Assembly (NCBI GenBank): GCA_031259085.1 | Contig: JAIRMA010000018.1 | Coordinates: forward strand, 1 to 62,131 | Length of the DNA stretch: 62,131 nt | Reading direction: 5' to 3' | From: Christensenellaceae bacterium | GTDB lineage: Bacteria; Bacillota; Clostridia; Christensenellales; DTU072 | Part shown: in pieces, positions 8,372 to 17,932 of the stretch | Position numbering within the stretch: the stretch's first letter is position 1 | Layout: each line of letters starts with the position of its first letter | Notes under the pieces: generated by a model | Seen by the model: the letters and a program-made list of their open reading frames with translations, nothing else | Databases searched by the model: none | What the model was told of the DNA's origin: nothing | Made by a program: the position numbers and the translations under genes

Positions 8372-9628
8372 TTATTCAAAGAATTTCTTGCCACGTGTCT
8401 GACCTGATCCGTTTAAGACGTATTTTTCAATAGTAAGCTCATTTAAACCTATAGGTCCCCTAGCATGAAATTTTTGTGTGCTTATCCCTATTTCAGCACC
8501 TAATTCAAATTCAAAGCCGTCTGTGAATCGTGTAGACGCATTTACATATACGGCAGCTGAATCAGTATGCCTTATGAAAAAATTAGCCTCATCCTCATCA
8601 CTTGTTACAATTGCTTCACTATGCCCATTCCCATATTGAGCGATATGATCAACAGCCTCTTTAACGTTATTTACTAATGCAACCTTGATTTTTTTGCATT
8701 CGTACTCCACATAAAATTCTGTACTATCTATTGTCACAACAGGAAATATCTCGTTTAACTCAGATGTGCCCCGTATCTCAACGTCATTGTTTTTTAGTGC
8801 ATTCAATAGTCTCACTATAAATTCTACACTTTTCTTCCTGTCAATCAACAATGTTTCTAATGCGTTGCATGTGGCAGGCCTATCTAATTTGGCATCAAGA
8901 ACTAAATTTACTGCCATATTTTCATCAGCAGAATCAGCTATATACATATGACAATTGCCGCCCGCGGCCGCTAGTACAGGCATTGTGGCTTCCTCAAATG
9001 TGAGTTTCTTGAGTTTGTCTCCCCCCCGGGGAATTATAACATCAATATAATCATTCTGTTTAAGCATCGTGATTGCATCAGCTCTATCATCTGAATCAAT
9101 GTTGCCACAAAGGTTTGGTGAAACAAAATTTTCTTCTAGTGCCTGTTTGATAAAATTAGTGAGCAATCTAACACTTGACCTGGACTCTCTACTCCCTCTT
9201 AAAACAATTCCATTGCCGCTTTTTATACATAACGCCGCACAATCTATTGAAACATTAGGCCGCGCTTCAAAAATTATCCCCACAACCCCCAGAGCTGATC
9301 TCACTTTTCTTAACAAAAGCCCGTTAGATAATTCATACTCGCAGGTTATTTGTCCTACTGGATCTGGCAATGATATTATTTTCATTATGCCATCAGCCAT
9401 TTGAGAGATGCGTGTTAAATCAAGTTTTAATCTGTCAATAAAAGCTTCATGGCGGCCGTTTTTGAGGGCAAAATCAACATCAATCTGGTTAGCCTTCAAA
9501 ATTGCAGTTGCGCCATCTAATATTAGCGTTCTTAGCCTTTTTAGTATTCCATTTTTTTTGTGAGTAGCAATTGTAGCAAACTCAATTGCTGCATTTTTTG
9601 CACTCGCACAAATTTCTTGTGTCGTCAT
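8372..9628 (-). CDS. proA: Gamma-glutamyl phosphate reductase
   Basis: ProA reduces gamma-glutamyl phosphate to glutamate semialdehyde with NADPH in proline synthesis. The 418-residue protein has GVVGIIFEARPNVSID, the nucleotide-binding CIKSGNGIVLRGSRES and the catalytic cysteine C254 within LDRPATCNALETLL. The C-terminal GPIGLNELT region is complete. The usual partner proB (glutamate 5-kinase) and proC are not in the window, so the gene stands alone here; an AT-rich 145-base gap separates it from yebC upstream. Confidence 0.96.
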   Translation of the reverse strand: MTTQEICASAKNAAIEFATIATHKKNGILKRLRTLILDGATAILKANQIDVDFALKNGRHEAFIDRLKLDLTRISQMADGIMKIISLPDPVGQITCEYELSNGLLLRKVRSALGVVGIIFEARPNVSIDCAALCIKSGNGIVLRGSRESRSSVRLLTNFIKQALEENFVSPNLCGNIDSDDRADAITMLKQNDYIDVIIPRGGDKLKKLTFEEATMPVLAAAGGNCHMYIADSADENMAVNLVLDAKLDRPATCNALETLLIDRKKSVEFIVRLLNALKNNDVEIRGTSELNEIFPVVTIDSTEFYVEYECKKIKVALVNNVKEAVDHIAQYGNGHSEAIVTSDEDEANFFIRHTDSAAVYVNASTRFTDGFEFELGAEIGISTQKFHARGPIGLNELTIEKYVLNGSGQTRGKKFFE

Positions 9629-9773
9629 AAGCCTTTTTAATAAAAATCTATTTTTATTTACTGTTTTTGTCTTGATTATAATAATATTTCAATATCTAAA
9701 TGTCTAAATGCTACTCTTTTTTTGTTAATCACATTATTTTAATCATTGTGCTACATTTTGAGCGCATATAAAA

Positions 9774-10511
9774 TTAATTATCGGTGTTATCCTCAGGTAG
9801 TATAGCATTATGATACACGTTTTGCACATCATCAAGCTCTTCTAACAAATCGATTAACTTCGAAACTTGTACTACATGTTCCTTAGGATCTACTTGTATA
9901 TCTGGTATCATATCAATGTTAGCAGTTAAAACAGTTACTTTTGCTTCTTTGATTTTCTCAGCAACTTCATTTAACTTTTGAGCGCTAGTATATACCTCAT
10001 ATACATCATCACTATCTATCACATCATCAGCGCCAGAATCTAATGCTAACATCATCATATCATCTTCTGATAAATCGGTTTTATCTACTATTATTACCCC
10101 TTTCTTTTTAAACATAAATGAGACGCAACCAGTTTGCCCTAGGGCCCCACCGTATTTATCTAATAAATGTCTTAATTCTCCAGCTGTGCGATTACGATTA
10201 TCTGTCAAAGCCTCAATTATTATTGCAACACCAGCGGCCGCATATCCTTCATAAGTAATCTCCTCATAATTGATTCCACTTAATTCGCCGCTCGCCTTTT
10301 TTATTGAACGTGTAATATTATCGTTAGGCATGTTGTTCTGCTTTGCTTTAGCTATAACATCCCGCAATCTAGAATTGTTTGCTGGATCTGACCCTCCCTG
10401 TTTTACAGCAACAGCTAATTCTCTCCCAATTTTAGTAAAGATACTACCTCGTGCGGCATCAGTCTTTCCTTTTTTCTGCTTAATATTAGCCCATTTACTA
10501 TGTCCAGACAT
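9774..10511 (-). CDS. yebC: YebC/PmpR-family translation or transcription factor
   Basis: The start MSGHSKWANIKQKKGKTDAA and the blocks GRELAVAVKQGG and TDNRNRTAGELRHLLDKYGG identify the YebC family at normal length (245 residues). Family members have been reported as DNA-binding regulators and, in some bacteria, as factors that relieve ribosome stalling at proline stretches. It is the last gene of the infC operon, 15 bases after the RNA methyltransferase gene, which fits a translation role. Confidence 0.95.
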   Translation of the reverse strand: MSGHSKWANIKQKKGKTDAARGSIFTKIGRELAVAVKQGGSDPANNSRLRDVIAKAKQNNMPNDNITRSIKKASGELSGINYEEITYEGYAAAGVAIIIEALTDNRNRTAGELRHLLDKYGGALGQTGCVSFMFKKKGVIIVDKTDLSEDDMMMLALDSGADDVIDSDDVYEVYTSAQKLNEVAEKIKEAKVTVLTANIDMIPDIQVDPKEHVVQVSKLIDLLEELDDVQNVYHNAILPEDNTDN

Positions 10512-10526
10512 ACTATCTCCAATTAA

Positions 10527-11279
10527 TTATTTTATATTACAAAACCATGATGTTGCAATAGCGACACTTATTGCGGCATTCAGACTCTCTATTTTATCGG
10601 AAAACATCGGTATTGCCAACAATTTATCGATGATAGATCTCGATTCATTTGATAGACCACGCACCTCACCACCGACTATAATCGCCCATGTTCTAGCTGG
10701 TCTGAAATCATACAGGTTAGTTCCATGACTATCTAATCCAATTATACAACGATTTCCTATAATATCACTTAATTGCTGATAATCTTTATGAGCCACAATG
10801 TTTGAATGGAAAATCCCACCCATTGAGGATCTTACGACTTTTGAATTATAGTGATCTACACAATTAATAGCTATTATGTCATAAACTCCAAAGGCAACCG
10901 CCATTCTTATAACAGTCCCTAAATTTCCAGCATCCCTCATCTCATCTAAGACAATTATGTTTCTATCGGCTTGTATAATATCAGACTTTCGTTTATCTGC
11001 CACAGCTATTATACCACTAGAAGATTCAGTGTCTGAAATAACTTTAAATAATGAATCCCCTAGTATATATACATCAGCATCACAACTTCTTATGATATCA
11101 TCATATTTTTGTATTTCATCATCTCTAACAAACAACTGTTTTATCATCTTTTTTGGCATGTCGGTAATTAAAGTGCCGCCTTCTACCAAATACTCCCCAT
11201 ACTCATCCCTACCAGCTTTTTTATTTAGGCTTCTTAGTTTTGTTATGTGAGGATTTTTTGTCGATGATATTCTTTCCAT
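10527..11279 (-). CDS. TrmH/SpoU-family RNA 2'-O-methyltransferase
   Basis: The 250-residue protein has an N-terminal substrate-binding domain (about 1-90) and a C-terminal SPOUT knot. The three SpoU motifs are present: DEMRDAGNLGTVIRMA (motif 1), IVGGEVRGLS (motif 2) and IPMFSDKIESLNAAISVAIA (motif 3). Such enzymes methylate ribose in rRNA or tRNA with S-adenosylmethionine. The position 13 bases after rplT matches the common Firmicute arrangement rplT-rRNA methyltransferase and suggests 23S rRNA as target, but the exact nucleotide cannot be told. Confidence 0.93.
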   Translation of the reverse strand: MERISSTKNPHITKLRSLNKKAGRDEYGEYLVEGGTLITDMPKKMIKQLFVRDDEIQKYDDIIRSCDADVYILGDSLFKVISDTESSSGIIAVADKRKSDIIQADRNIIVLDEMRDAGNLGTVIRMAVAFGVYDIIAINCVDHYNSKVVRSSMGGIFHSNIVAHKDYQQLSDIIGNRCIIGLDSHGTNLYDFRPARTWAIIVGGEVRGLSNESRSIIDKLLAIPMFSDKIESLNAAISVAIATSWFCNIK

Positions 11280-11292
11280 TTATCAACAATTT

Positions 11293-11649
11293 TTATGCAT
11301 TTAAGGCAGTTTTAGCAACATCGCATAGCTTTGCAAATGCAGGCGCATCATTAACAGCCAAATCAGCTAGCATTTTTCTGTTGAGTGCCACCCCGCTTAT
11401 GTTTAAACCATGTATTAGCCTACTATATGACAAGTTGTTGATTCTAGCTGCAGCATTAATACGTGCTATCCATAATCTTCTAAAATCTCTTTTTTTAAGT
11501 CTTCTTCCAACATAAGCATATTGCATGCTTTTCATTACGGCTTGTCTTGCTACTCTATATAATTTTGATTTTGTCCCAAAATAACCTTTAGCACGACTTA
11601 ATATTTTTCTGCGTTTTTTAACAGCGTTAACTGCCCTTTTTATCCTCAT
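11293..11649 (-). CDS. rplT: Large ribosomal subunit protein bL20
   Basis: A 118-residue, highly basic protein with the L20 signatures [20 protein letters not shown] and [17 protein letters not shown]20 is an early assembly protein binding 23S rRNA and, in Firmicutes, represses its own operon by binding the mRNA leader. It follows rpmI by 18 bases. Confidence 0.98.
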   Translation of the reverse strand: MRIKRAVNAVKKRRKILSRAKGYFGTKSKLYRVARQAVMKSMQYAYVGRRLKKRDFRRLWIARINAAARINNLSYSRLIHGLNISGVALNRKMLADLAVNDAPAFAKLCDVAKTALNA

Positions 11650-11667
11650 ATTTGTTTACCTCCACTA

Positions 11668-11865
11668 TTAATGATTGCCTAGCATTGATGCTACAGTCTT
11701 TTGTACAGTTGGTGATACATATCCACCATGACGCAAATTACGCTTTCTTTTGCGGTTTTTCTTGGTAAGAATATGATTCTTATTGCATTTGGTTCTTTTG
11801 ATCAAGCCAGTTGCAGTAGATCTAAAGCGCTTTTTCGAAGCACTATGTGTTTTCATTTTAGGCAT
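11668..11865 (-). CDS. rpmI: Large ribosomal subunit protein bL35
   Basis: A 65-residue basic protein starting MPKMKTHSASKKRFRSTATG and ending with the usual RHGGYVSPTVQKTVASML pattern of bL35. It sits between infC and rplT in the conserved three-gene translation operon, with an 18-19 base gap on each side. Confidence 0.98.
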   Translation of the reverse strand: MPKMKTHSASKKRFRSTATGLIKRTKCNKNHILTKKNRKRKRNLRHGGYVSPTVQKTVASMLGNH

Positions 11866-11884
11866 TGTTTTTCTCCTTTTGTTA

Positions 11885-12400
11885 TTATTTTTTTGTTAAT
11901 GGTACAATGATCATAGTTATTGATCTTCCATCCTGCGTGGGTTTTTTCTCAATTAGCGATATGTCTTTTACCCGCTCATAAAAGTCATTCATTATTCCTA
12001 CGCTTATATCTGGATGCACTTGTTGTCTTCCCTTCATTCGAATAGTTAAACGAACCCTATCACCATCCTCTAAGAATCTTCGCGCATGTTTGGCTTTTGT
12101 ATCCATGTCACCAATGTCGATGGTCGCAGAAAGCCAGATATCTTTAAGCTCTACAACTTTACGATTCTTTTTTTCTTCGCGTTCTTTTTTGATGAGATCA
12201 AACCGATATTTCTTATAATCCATTATTTTGCATACAGGAGGTGTAGCTGTAGGCGAAATCAGTACTAAATCTAAACTTTGGCCTTCAGCCATCCTCCTAG
12301 CTTCATGTATTGACTTAATACCTAATTGCTGGCCCTCATTGTCAATTAATCTAACCTCTGGGTCATTAATGCTATAATTGGTCGACAGTTCTTTAAAAAT
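11885..12400 (-). CDS. infC: Translation initiation factor IF-3 with AUU start codon
   Basis: IF-3 binds the 30S subunit, keeps subunits apart and checks the start codon. An ATG-based reading begins inside the conserved MAEGQSLDLVLISPTATPP block and would lack the N-terminal domain. Reading upstream in the same frame restores the whole domain: KELSTNYSINDPEVRLIDNE, then GQQLGIKSIHEARR. No ATG, GTG or TTG is available; an ATT codon at 12400-12398 has AGGAGG (12414-12409) exactly 8 bases before it. This gives 171 residues, the family's usual length. AUU is the well-known infC start in enterobacteria, where IF-3 discriminates against it and so represses itself. The same feedback is likely here. 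Confidence 0.9.
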   Translation of the reverse strand: MFKELSTNYSINDPEVRLIDNEGQQLGIKSIHEARRMAEGQSLDLVLISPTATPPVCKIMDYKKYRFDLIKKEREEKKNRKVVELKDIWLSATIDIGDMDTKAKHARRFLEDGDRVRLTIRMKGRQQVHPDISVGIMNDFYERVKDISLIEKKPTQDGRSITMIIVPLTKK

Positions 12401-12408
12401 ACGGATAT

Positions 12409-12526
12409 CCTCCTAACTAAATAAAAAAAGTGCTTTTGCAAAAGCAAAAAACACACATAGGAAAACAATTTTTGTTTTACCTTGACACTATCCGCGTCAG
12501 GTGAGAATTTCTTCTGCTTGTTTAAT
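12409..12526 (-). promoter_or_regulatory. infC-rpmI-rplT leader with attenuator-like hairpins
   Basis: The roughly 120-base untranslated leader contains, in transcript order, a hairpin built from CCTGAC and GTCAAGG (around 12482-12503), then the palindrome TGCTTTTGCAAAAGCA (12446-12431) followed directly by a run of seven Ts, then the AGGAGG of infC. A hairpin plus U-tract before the first gene is the layout of the Firmicute L20 leader, where L20 binding promotes termination. The stem is AT-rich and short, so terminator strength is uncertain. The L20-binding mimic was not modelled. Confidence 0.55.
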
Positions 12527-12555
12527 AATATATCATACTATCAACTAATAGTCAA
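12527..12555 (-). promoter_or_regulatory. Promoter of the infC operon
   Basis: Minus-strand TTGACT (12555-12550), a 17-base spacer ending TATGA and TATATT (12532-12527). TG one base before the -10 makes it an extended -10 promoter. Its spacer shares the 14-mer TTGATAGTATGATA with the gyrB-side promoter at 58113-58141. Confidence 0.65.
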
Positions 12556-12744
12556 CTAATTTAATTAATTTTATTAGTTGAATTATTAATTTATTGGGTG
12601 GTGACGAGCCTTGCCAGGCACACATGGTTATAATTCTAGAAAATTCTTGTATTATTTTTTGAATAGCTATTAATATAGGATCTTCTGTATTTGTCAATTG
12701 TCCAGTTTTATAAATGGACTTAAAAAATCCAAAGGTTTTTCTTT

Positions 12745-13927
12745 CTACATTAGCTTGCTAGAATTGTTTATAAAAGACTGCAAATTGTTAATTCTGTTCC
12801 TTAATATGTCATAAAGTTGATGTCTCCTTGTGCTGGAAATATATGCCTCATTTGCTCTATAAAGCGATTCATTAAATTCAGCTTCAATGCCATCTAACTT
12901 TTCAAAGTTAAGCCACGAAAAATCTTTAATTAGCTTGATTTGCTCACTATGCCTACGAAAAAATGGCTTGCTTAGATTTAATTTCTCCTCCGTGCTGAGA
13001 TTACCACCTGCGCATGAAGAATTCCCGCAATCAAAAATAGGCGCAGTACTCACCCATTTTAATGTGGTAGCGTCCCGTATACACCAAAATATTTAAGGTG
13101 TCTATCCTGATTTGCAATGATATAATCAAGTGCTAAGATCTTTTCTGTTTGAATGCGAGCATCAGTTATTCCTAATTTTCTAAGCAAAGCAATATAATAT
13201 TCATAGAGTGAATCTGGAGTTTCATCTAATGAATCATCGAAATGTGCGAGCAATTGCCAGGCACTAACTAAATCCGTGTTTGGGGTAATGAATGTAGGAC
13301 AAATACATACTATTTCCCCATCTCCTTGATAATATTCATACTTTACATGTTCTATCTCAAGTCGATCACAAATTATCGATGCAAGTACTTCATTATATTC
13401 TTCTTGTGTAGTGAAAGAATTCCCTGCTTTGACTAAACATCTTCCCCCATCTATTATTTTCTATTTTTTCTTTACCAGCCCATCCGCTGTATTGTCTGAA
13501 GAGATAAGATTTAATTTTTTAATAAAGCCATTTGTATATTTAAAATTACCAAACAGTAAATTATCAACGTCCTCAAAAAAGGTATTATCAAAAAAATTAA
13601 TATCTGACCAATTTAAATTTTGTGTTTTAGAACAAATCCAATATTGATCAGATAAACTTAACCCATAACTGCGGCTTAATAGCACTTTAGAAGTAACAAA
13701 ACCCATTATTTCAAGAGCATTCTTTAGCCCGTCGCTACTTAAAGAGATTGACTTATCCCCACCACCATTCTGATAAAATGTTAAGATCTATATTCCCTCC
13801 CTTAATGGATATGTATGGTGCATGATGATAATTATAGATCTCTCCAATGCTAATTAATAGCGCCAGTAGGCAGATTGATTTCGATTTCAATCACTGGTAT
13901 ATTTTTATGCATAAGAACATATTCCAT
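12745..13927 (-). pseudogene. HipA-like kinase toxin, inactivated
   Basis: Joining minus-strand frames rebuilds a single HipA-like protein kinase of about 390 residues: MEYVLMHKNIPVIEIEINLP (start 13927, AAAGG upstream), YGLSLSDQYWIC, SDNTADG, LVKAGNSFTTQEEYNEVLAS and LDYIIANQDRHLKYFGV, then APIFDCGNSS and a C-terminal end at 12745. ANQDRH is the catalytic loop and FDCG stands where kinases have the metal-binding DFG-like Asp. At least three lesions break it: a frameshift/stop near 13840, a TAG replacing a Trp codon in VKKK*KI near 13460, and a frameshift near 13075 just after the catalytic loop. HipA kinases are toxin components that phosphorylate translation factors such as GltX. No antitoxin gene is visible beside it. 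Confidence 0.85.
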
Positions 13928-14211
13928 AATAGAATCCTTTTAACTAAGTACAGAAACAAATAAATTGATCTTTATCTTTACAATTAATACTATTATCCTA
14001 CATTGAATGAACCAACAATGTGGCGTGTGTAAAAATAAAATCATGCATTTTTGCTTTATATCCTTTTAAACATGACATTCTATGAAGTTAACTGGTAGAT
14101 AATTACTACAACTGATAAATTTAAAATTTTTCATGCTTATCACTTGAATAATTCAGTTATTAATATTGTAGTATAACAGTCTGAAACTTAAATTTTACAA
14201 TTTTAGGTGTG
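13928..14211. other. Intergenic, nothing recognised
   Basis: An AT-rich gap between the dead HipA-like gene and the MBG-domain gene. It should hold the old kinase promoter and the end of the neighbouring transcript, but I see no convincing boxes or terminator. Confidence 0.4.
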
Positions 14212-16725
14212 CTATACATTCTGATTAATATCATCTACAACATTGCCATAGATAATAAACTGATTTGTATACTCTAATTCACCTGTTAACTCATTTTGAT
14301 ATTCAAACATTAATTCTAGATTATTACTGTCTTTCTCTGATAATTCTATATATACTGTGACATCATATTCGCCTGCAGGTGGCAATTTAGTAGCACTATA
14401 CCCTTCGAAATTAAAATTTGCTATGTAATATGAAACATATATTGGCCCATAATATAGTAAATAAGCATCACTAACCAGGAGAATCGCTTGGTCAGAAAAG
14501 TTTTCACTTAATTCTGTTAAAGATTTGGGTTTTACGGTTATATCTCTTATGTAATTAGGATCGGTTATTGTTTTTTTATCAATGTTTAAAACATAGCTCC
14601 CTGATAGAAGAAATACGTACCTTTCTTCAAATTCTGGATCATGAATATCTGCCACAAAATCATATTCATAATACACTCCTGCATCATGTTTTGGATTAGC
14701 CGCTCCACCTACTATGAAATAAAAGTCAACTGACAAGCTTGCTAGATCACTTAACAATATGCCTGTTGAATCATGAACATCTTTTTGCACTGGTATCGAA
14801 ACTTCATCATTAGATAAATACATAAGTGCATCTCCATCGTATTCTTTTCTGAAAATTTGATCATATGGAAATGCAATTTCTACTAAACGCCTTTGAATAA
14901 TAAAATATCCAGGAGTTATGGACGTTATCTTATAATTCTTAAGTACACCTTCATTTTCCTCTCTGCCAATTTCATAATCTAAAGTCCATTCATATGTACC
15001 ACATTTGATTTCTGCATGATTAAGAACATATCTGTTTAGCTCAATTACTATATCTGATCTCTCCGTATCAGCAAAATAGTCAATATCAAGAGAATAATAT
15101 AAGCCAGCCCAGGATGTACCATATCCAATTGTGATATCATCGCATATTACATTTATGCCAGCCCTCTTTACTTCGATAGTGCAACTTTGATTGTTATCTC
15201 CAATATAATAATCTGGGTTAGATAAGGATTCAACATAAGCTGTATAAACACCTACATCAATTGGCATTTCAGAATACGAAAGTATAACTTCACTCTCATC
15301 TCCACTATAGAGATTTGTGACTCTCGCGTAGATCCAAGGCATGTCGCCTCTATAATTGTATGTGAATTTTACATCCTCATTTCCCATATAATCAGTAAAA
15401 ACCACCGTAGCTAACTTAGGTGAAACATTGATTATTTTTGTAACAGTTTCTGCTAAAATATAGCATTCGCTTTTGTCGCCTTTTAACGCTATAATTGAGG
15501 CTACATACACCCCCGTATGCTTAAAAGTATCTGCTCCAAGTCCAACTCCAGATCTCTTGAATTCAACTTGTGCTATAACATCCATAGAATCCATAGGCAG
15601 AATACCTAATAAAGTTACATCTAAAGTGCGCTCACTCCCATTATACTCAAATTTAGATTCACTATCACTAAATGTAGCTGTTATAATCATTTTTTGAACA
15701 GTTAAATGTATTTCAAGTGTTTCATCTAACATATTAGCAAGATCAGAAATTGTAACATCAAATATATGTAGATTCTCCTCAGGGTTTTCTGTATTAATTT
15801 CATATGTAACTCCAGCTAAAACGCCTGTGTCATACAAAATTAAGCCTTCTGGCATAGTGCCATCTATCATAAATGAAAATCTACTTTTATCAAAATTATC
15901 AATTATATAAGTTTTCAAATCAACAGAAAAGTTAGTGCCATAGATTGATTCTAATTCGATTTTTGATGTGGTTAATACCACTGAGGTTGGATCCCATAAT
16001 GGTTTGATTTTAATATCCTGAGTAATAATATTGTCTACTGTAAACTTTTCACTGTCTAATTGCCATTCGATAGCCTTATAGCCAGGCTTGCTAGGCAGTA
16101 TTGGTAAAAGCAACTGTGCGTATCTCAATGTTTTACCAGACATTATATTATATACTACATCGCTTCCATCACTTTTTGCATTTTCAAATGTTACACTATA
16201 ATAAAGCCGTCCGTTTTGATCGAGCACCTCTATGTCAAACGTTGTGATTGTCACTCCTTCACTTGACATAACTCTAGCAGTTGTCACGCCAATTCTGAGC
16301 CCATATAAGATGCCGTTTTTATATATGGCAGTACTTAAGTCGTCAACTTCAACACTGAACGTTAAAAACATCGCTGGCTTCACGATGTTGTAAATATTAA
16401 CTCCAACTAATTGGGAAAAATCACCACTTTCTTCTGCCGTTGTCACACTATTTAAATCGTTAAATGTTAATCTGCATGTATTATCCTCTAATTGAATTTC
16501 TACCTCATTTAATGTTTCTAAAGGCACAAAAAATGCTATTAGAGAAAGTCCGACGAGTATCATAATAGACATAATAGCCAAAAACAAATAGAAGCCGTTC
16601 GCTGTTGTTGCATTAGATGTTTTTAGATTACTATCATACATCATGTAATTTGTATATTCTGTCTCGCATTGAGGATTAACATCACGCGAAACAAATACAC
16701 TAGTAGATCTGAACTGGTTTTTCAT
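14212..16725 (-). CDS. Large membrane-anchored surface protein with InlB-like, Ig-like and MBG repeats
   Basis: The 837-residue protein has a 44-residue cytoplasmic tail, a membrane helix (about 45-68) and a long extracellular part. Residues about 173-241 resemble the Listeria-Bacteroides InlB B-repeat (PSKPGYKAIEW, TVDNIITQDIKIKPLW). Residues 250-345 have a putative-Ig pattern (MPEGLILYDTGVLAGV). From about 350 to 640 come MBG-type repeats (VQKMIITATFSDSESKFEYNG; VKRAGINVICDDITIGYGTS). These modules are structural or adhesive; no enzyme domain is seen. There is no cell-wall sorting signal at the C-terminus, so it is held by the N-terminal helix. Family assignment by modules is fair; function is unknown. 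Confidence 0.7.
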   Translation of the reverse strand: MKNQFRSTSVFVSRDVNPQCETEYTNYMMYDSNLKTSNATTANGFYLFLAIMSIMILVGLSLIAFFVPLETLNEVEIQLEDNTCRLTFNDLNSVTTAEESGDFSQLVGVNIYNIVKPAMFLTFSVEVDDLSTAIYKNGILYGLRIGVTTARVMSSEGVTITTFDIEVLDQNGRLYYSVTFENAKSDGSDVVYNIMSGKTLRYAQLLLPILPSKPGYKAIEWQLDSEKFTVDNIITQDIKIKPLWDPTSVVLTTSKIELESIYGTNFSVDLKTYIIDNFDKSRFSFMIDGTMPEGLILYDTGVLAGVTYEINTENPEENLHIFDVTISDLANMLDETLEIHLTVQKMIITATFSDSESKFEYNGSERTLDVTLLGILPMDSMDVIAQVEFKRSGVGLGADTFKHTGVYVASIIALKGDKSECYILAETVTKIINVSPKLATVVFTDYMGNEDVKFTYNYRGDMPWIYARVTNLYSGDESEVILSYSEMPIDVGVYTAYVESLSNPDYYIGDNNQSCTIEVKRAGINVICDDITIGYGTSWAGLYYSLDIDYFADTERSDIVIELNRYVLNHAEIKCGTYEWTLDYEIGREENEGVLKNYKITSITPGYFIIQRRLVEIAFPYDQIFRKEYDGDALMYLSNDEVSIPVQKDVHDSTGILLSDLASLSVDFYFIVGGAANPKHDAGVYYEYDFVADIHDPEFEERYVFLLSGSYVLNIDKKTITDPNYIRDITVKPKSLTELSENFSDQAILLVSDAYLLYYGPIYVSYYIANFNFEGYSATKLPPAGEYDVTVYIELSEKDSNNLELMFEYQNELTGELEYTNQFIIYGNVVDDINQNV

Positions 16726-17263
16726 CGATAAAATATCCTCATGATAATAACAAAGCGTGAAAACTAATATTTACGTCACGCTTATTTGTTTTATTCTATA
16801 GTAAAGTACGTTATTTCAAACTTATTCAAAACTATTCAAAAACGCTTAAATCTTCTTAGCTTTGATGTTGTGACCAGGTATTTAAGTCCTTTTTTATGAT
16901 AATTCATACTAGAGCTCAAATCACTGACAATGTTATATGTCCAACATCTAACAGTACAAATCCAAAACCTAATTCTGGCGTCTTAAATCGTTATTTTGGT
17001 TATGATAAAAACACGAGTATGCTCTATGATTTTGTTTGTTTTTTTATTGTACCACGATACATTCCAGGTTTTAGCTTAGAAATATCATACTTGCAAGTCT
17101 CAGCACTGTTTTTAAAGAGAGGCCTTCCTATCTTATCAACCCTCAAACGTTGATATAGAGACGCCCAATATTTCTGCCTCGTCCCTATCATTATTAACCG
17201 TTCATATTAAGTATTATTACATAGTTAAATAGATGTCAAAAAAACTGTTTTAGCCCTGTATGT
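16726..17263. other. Intergenic stretch with a 5' stem-loop
   Basis: The 5' region of the MBG-protein gene contains a perfect 8-bp stem, AAGCGTGA/TCACGCTT (arms 16753-16760 and 16776-16783, 15-base loop), about 30-60 bases before its start codon. Behind it on the minus strand lie three near-copies of TTTGAATA spaced 10-11 bases apart (about 16815-16845) and a weak TTGAAA-15-TAGAAT promoter candidate. The remainder, to 17263, shows short open stretches in both strands but nothing recognisable. Confidence 0.4.
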
Positions 17264-17932
17264 TTATCTAGCAGCAGCACGGGGCCGTGCATTGGCTTTT
17301 TGCTTTGTCTTGGCAAAACAGGATAAATATACCGCATATATCTTATCCTTAGCTGATTGAATATTAGAAACTTGATCAATTGGTATATACCCACTCCGGT
17401 CAGGCCTTTGTCCTGCTCGAGTAAATTCGTGATCAATTAATACATAAATAGTGCCCTTTTTAAATCGGATCGAAGCAAAATGAACTGCATTTGGGGTAAA
17501 CACTTCTTCAGCATTATATCCTTTACTAAGTGTTAATCCACCACTGAAGAAAAAATCGAGAAGTTGATCTAATATATAATGATCTTTTAATTTGAATTTG
17601 CGTTTATCAATGCCGTCTGGGAAAGGACTTGGAGCAAATGTCTTTTTAACAACCATTACCACAATTATTATTGGCAACACAAACAACAAAACGCCAATTA
17701 CAGCACCAAACCCTATTTTAACAAATGGGTTCGAAGTTAAATGGCTTGTTATCTTTACTATAATATCTACTTCTATTATTTTTTTTGCTAAATCTATGTC
17801 TGGAGCCAATATTGGTAGATACACAACTAAGATAATTCCTGCGCATAAAGCCCATGAAATTACCATATAAATAATTGCTTTGACTATTCGTGCTTGTTCT
17901 GCAAAATTTCGCATGTTTACCTGATTATGCAT
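17264..17932 (-). CDS. Two-helix membrane protein of unknown function
   Basis: The 222-residue protein has two membrane helices (about 16-42 and 70-96) and a cytoplasmic C-terminal domain of about 125 residues with KRKFKLKDHYILDQLLDFFF and HFASIRFKKGTIYVLIDHEF. The end is strongly basic and alanine-rich (KQKANARPRAAAR), like a nucleic-acid or acidic-lipid binding tail. Translation could start at the first Met or at the seventh residue (MRNFAEQ). No family is recognised. It stands alone with long non-coding DNA on either side. Confidence 0.6.
   Translation of the reverse strand: MHNQVNMRNFAEQARIVKAIIYMVISWALCAGIILVVYLPILAPDIDLAKKIIEVDIIVKITSHLTSNPFVKIGFGAVIGVLLFVLPIIIVVMVVKKTFAPSPFPDGIDKRKFKLKDHYILDQLLDFFFSGGLTLSKGYNAEEVFTPNAVHFASIRFKKGTIYVLIDHEFTRAGQRPDRSGYIPIDQVSNIQSAKDKIYAVYLSCFAKTKQKANARPRAAAR

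Noticed and set aside
12596-12606. GGGTGGTGACG resembling a T-box antiterminator core (GGGTGGNACCGCG)
   Set aside because: The match is partial, there is no specifier stem or terminator around it, and no synthetase or amino-acid gene follows on that strand.
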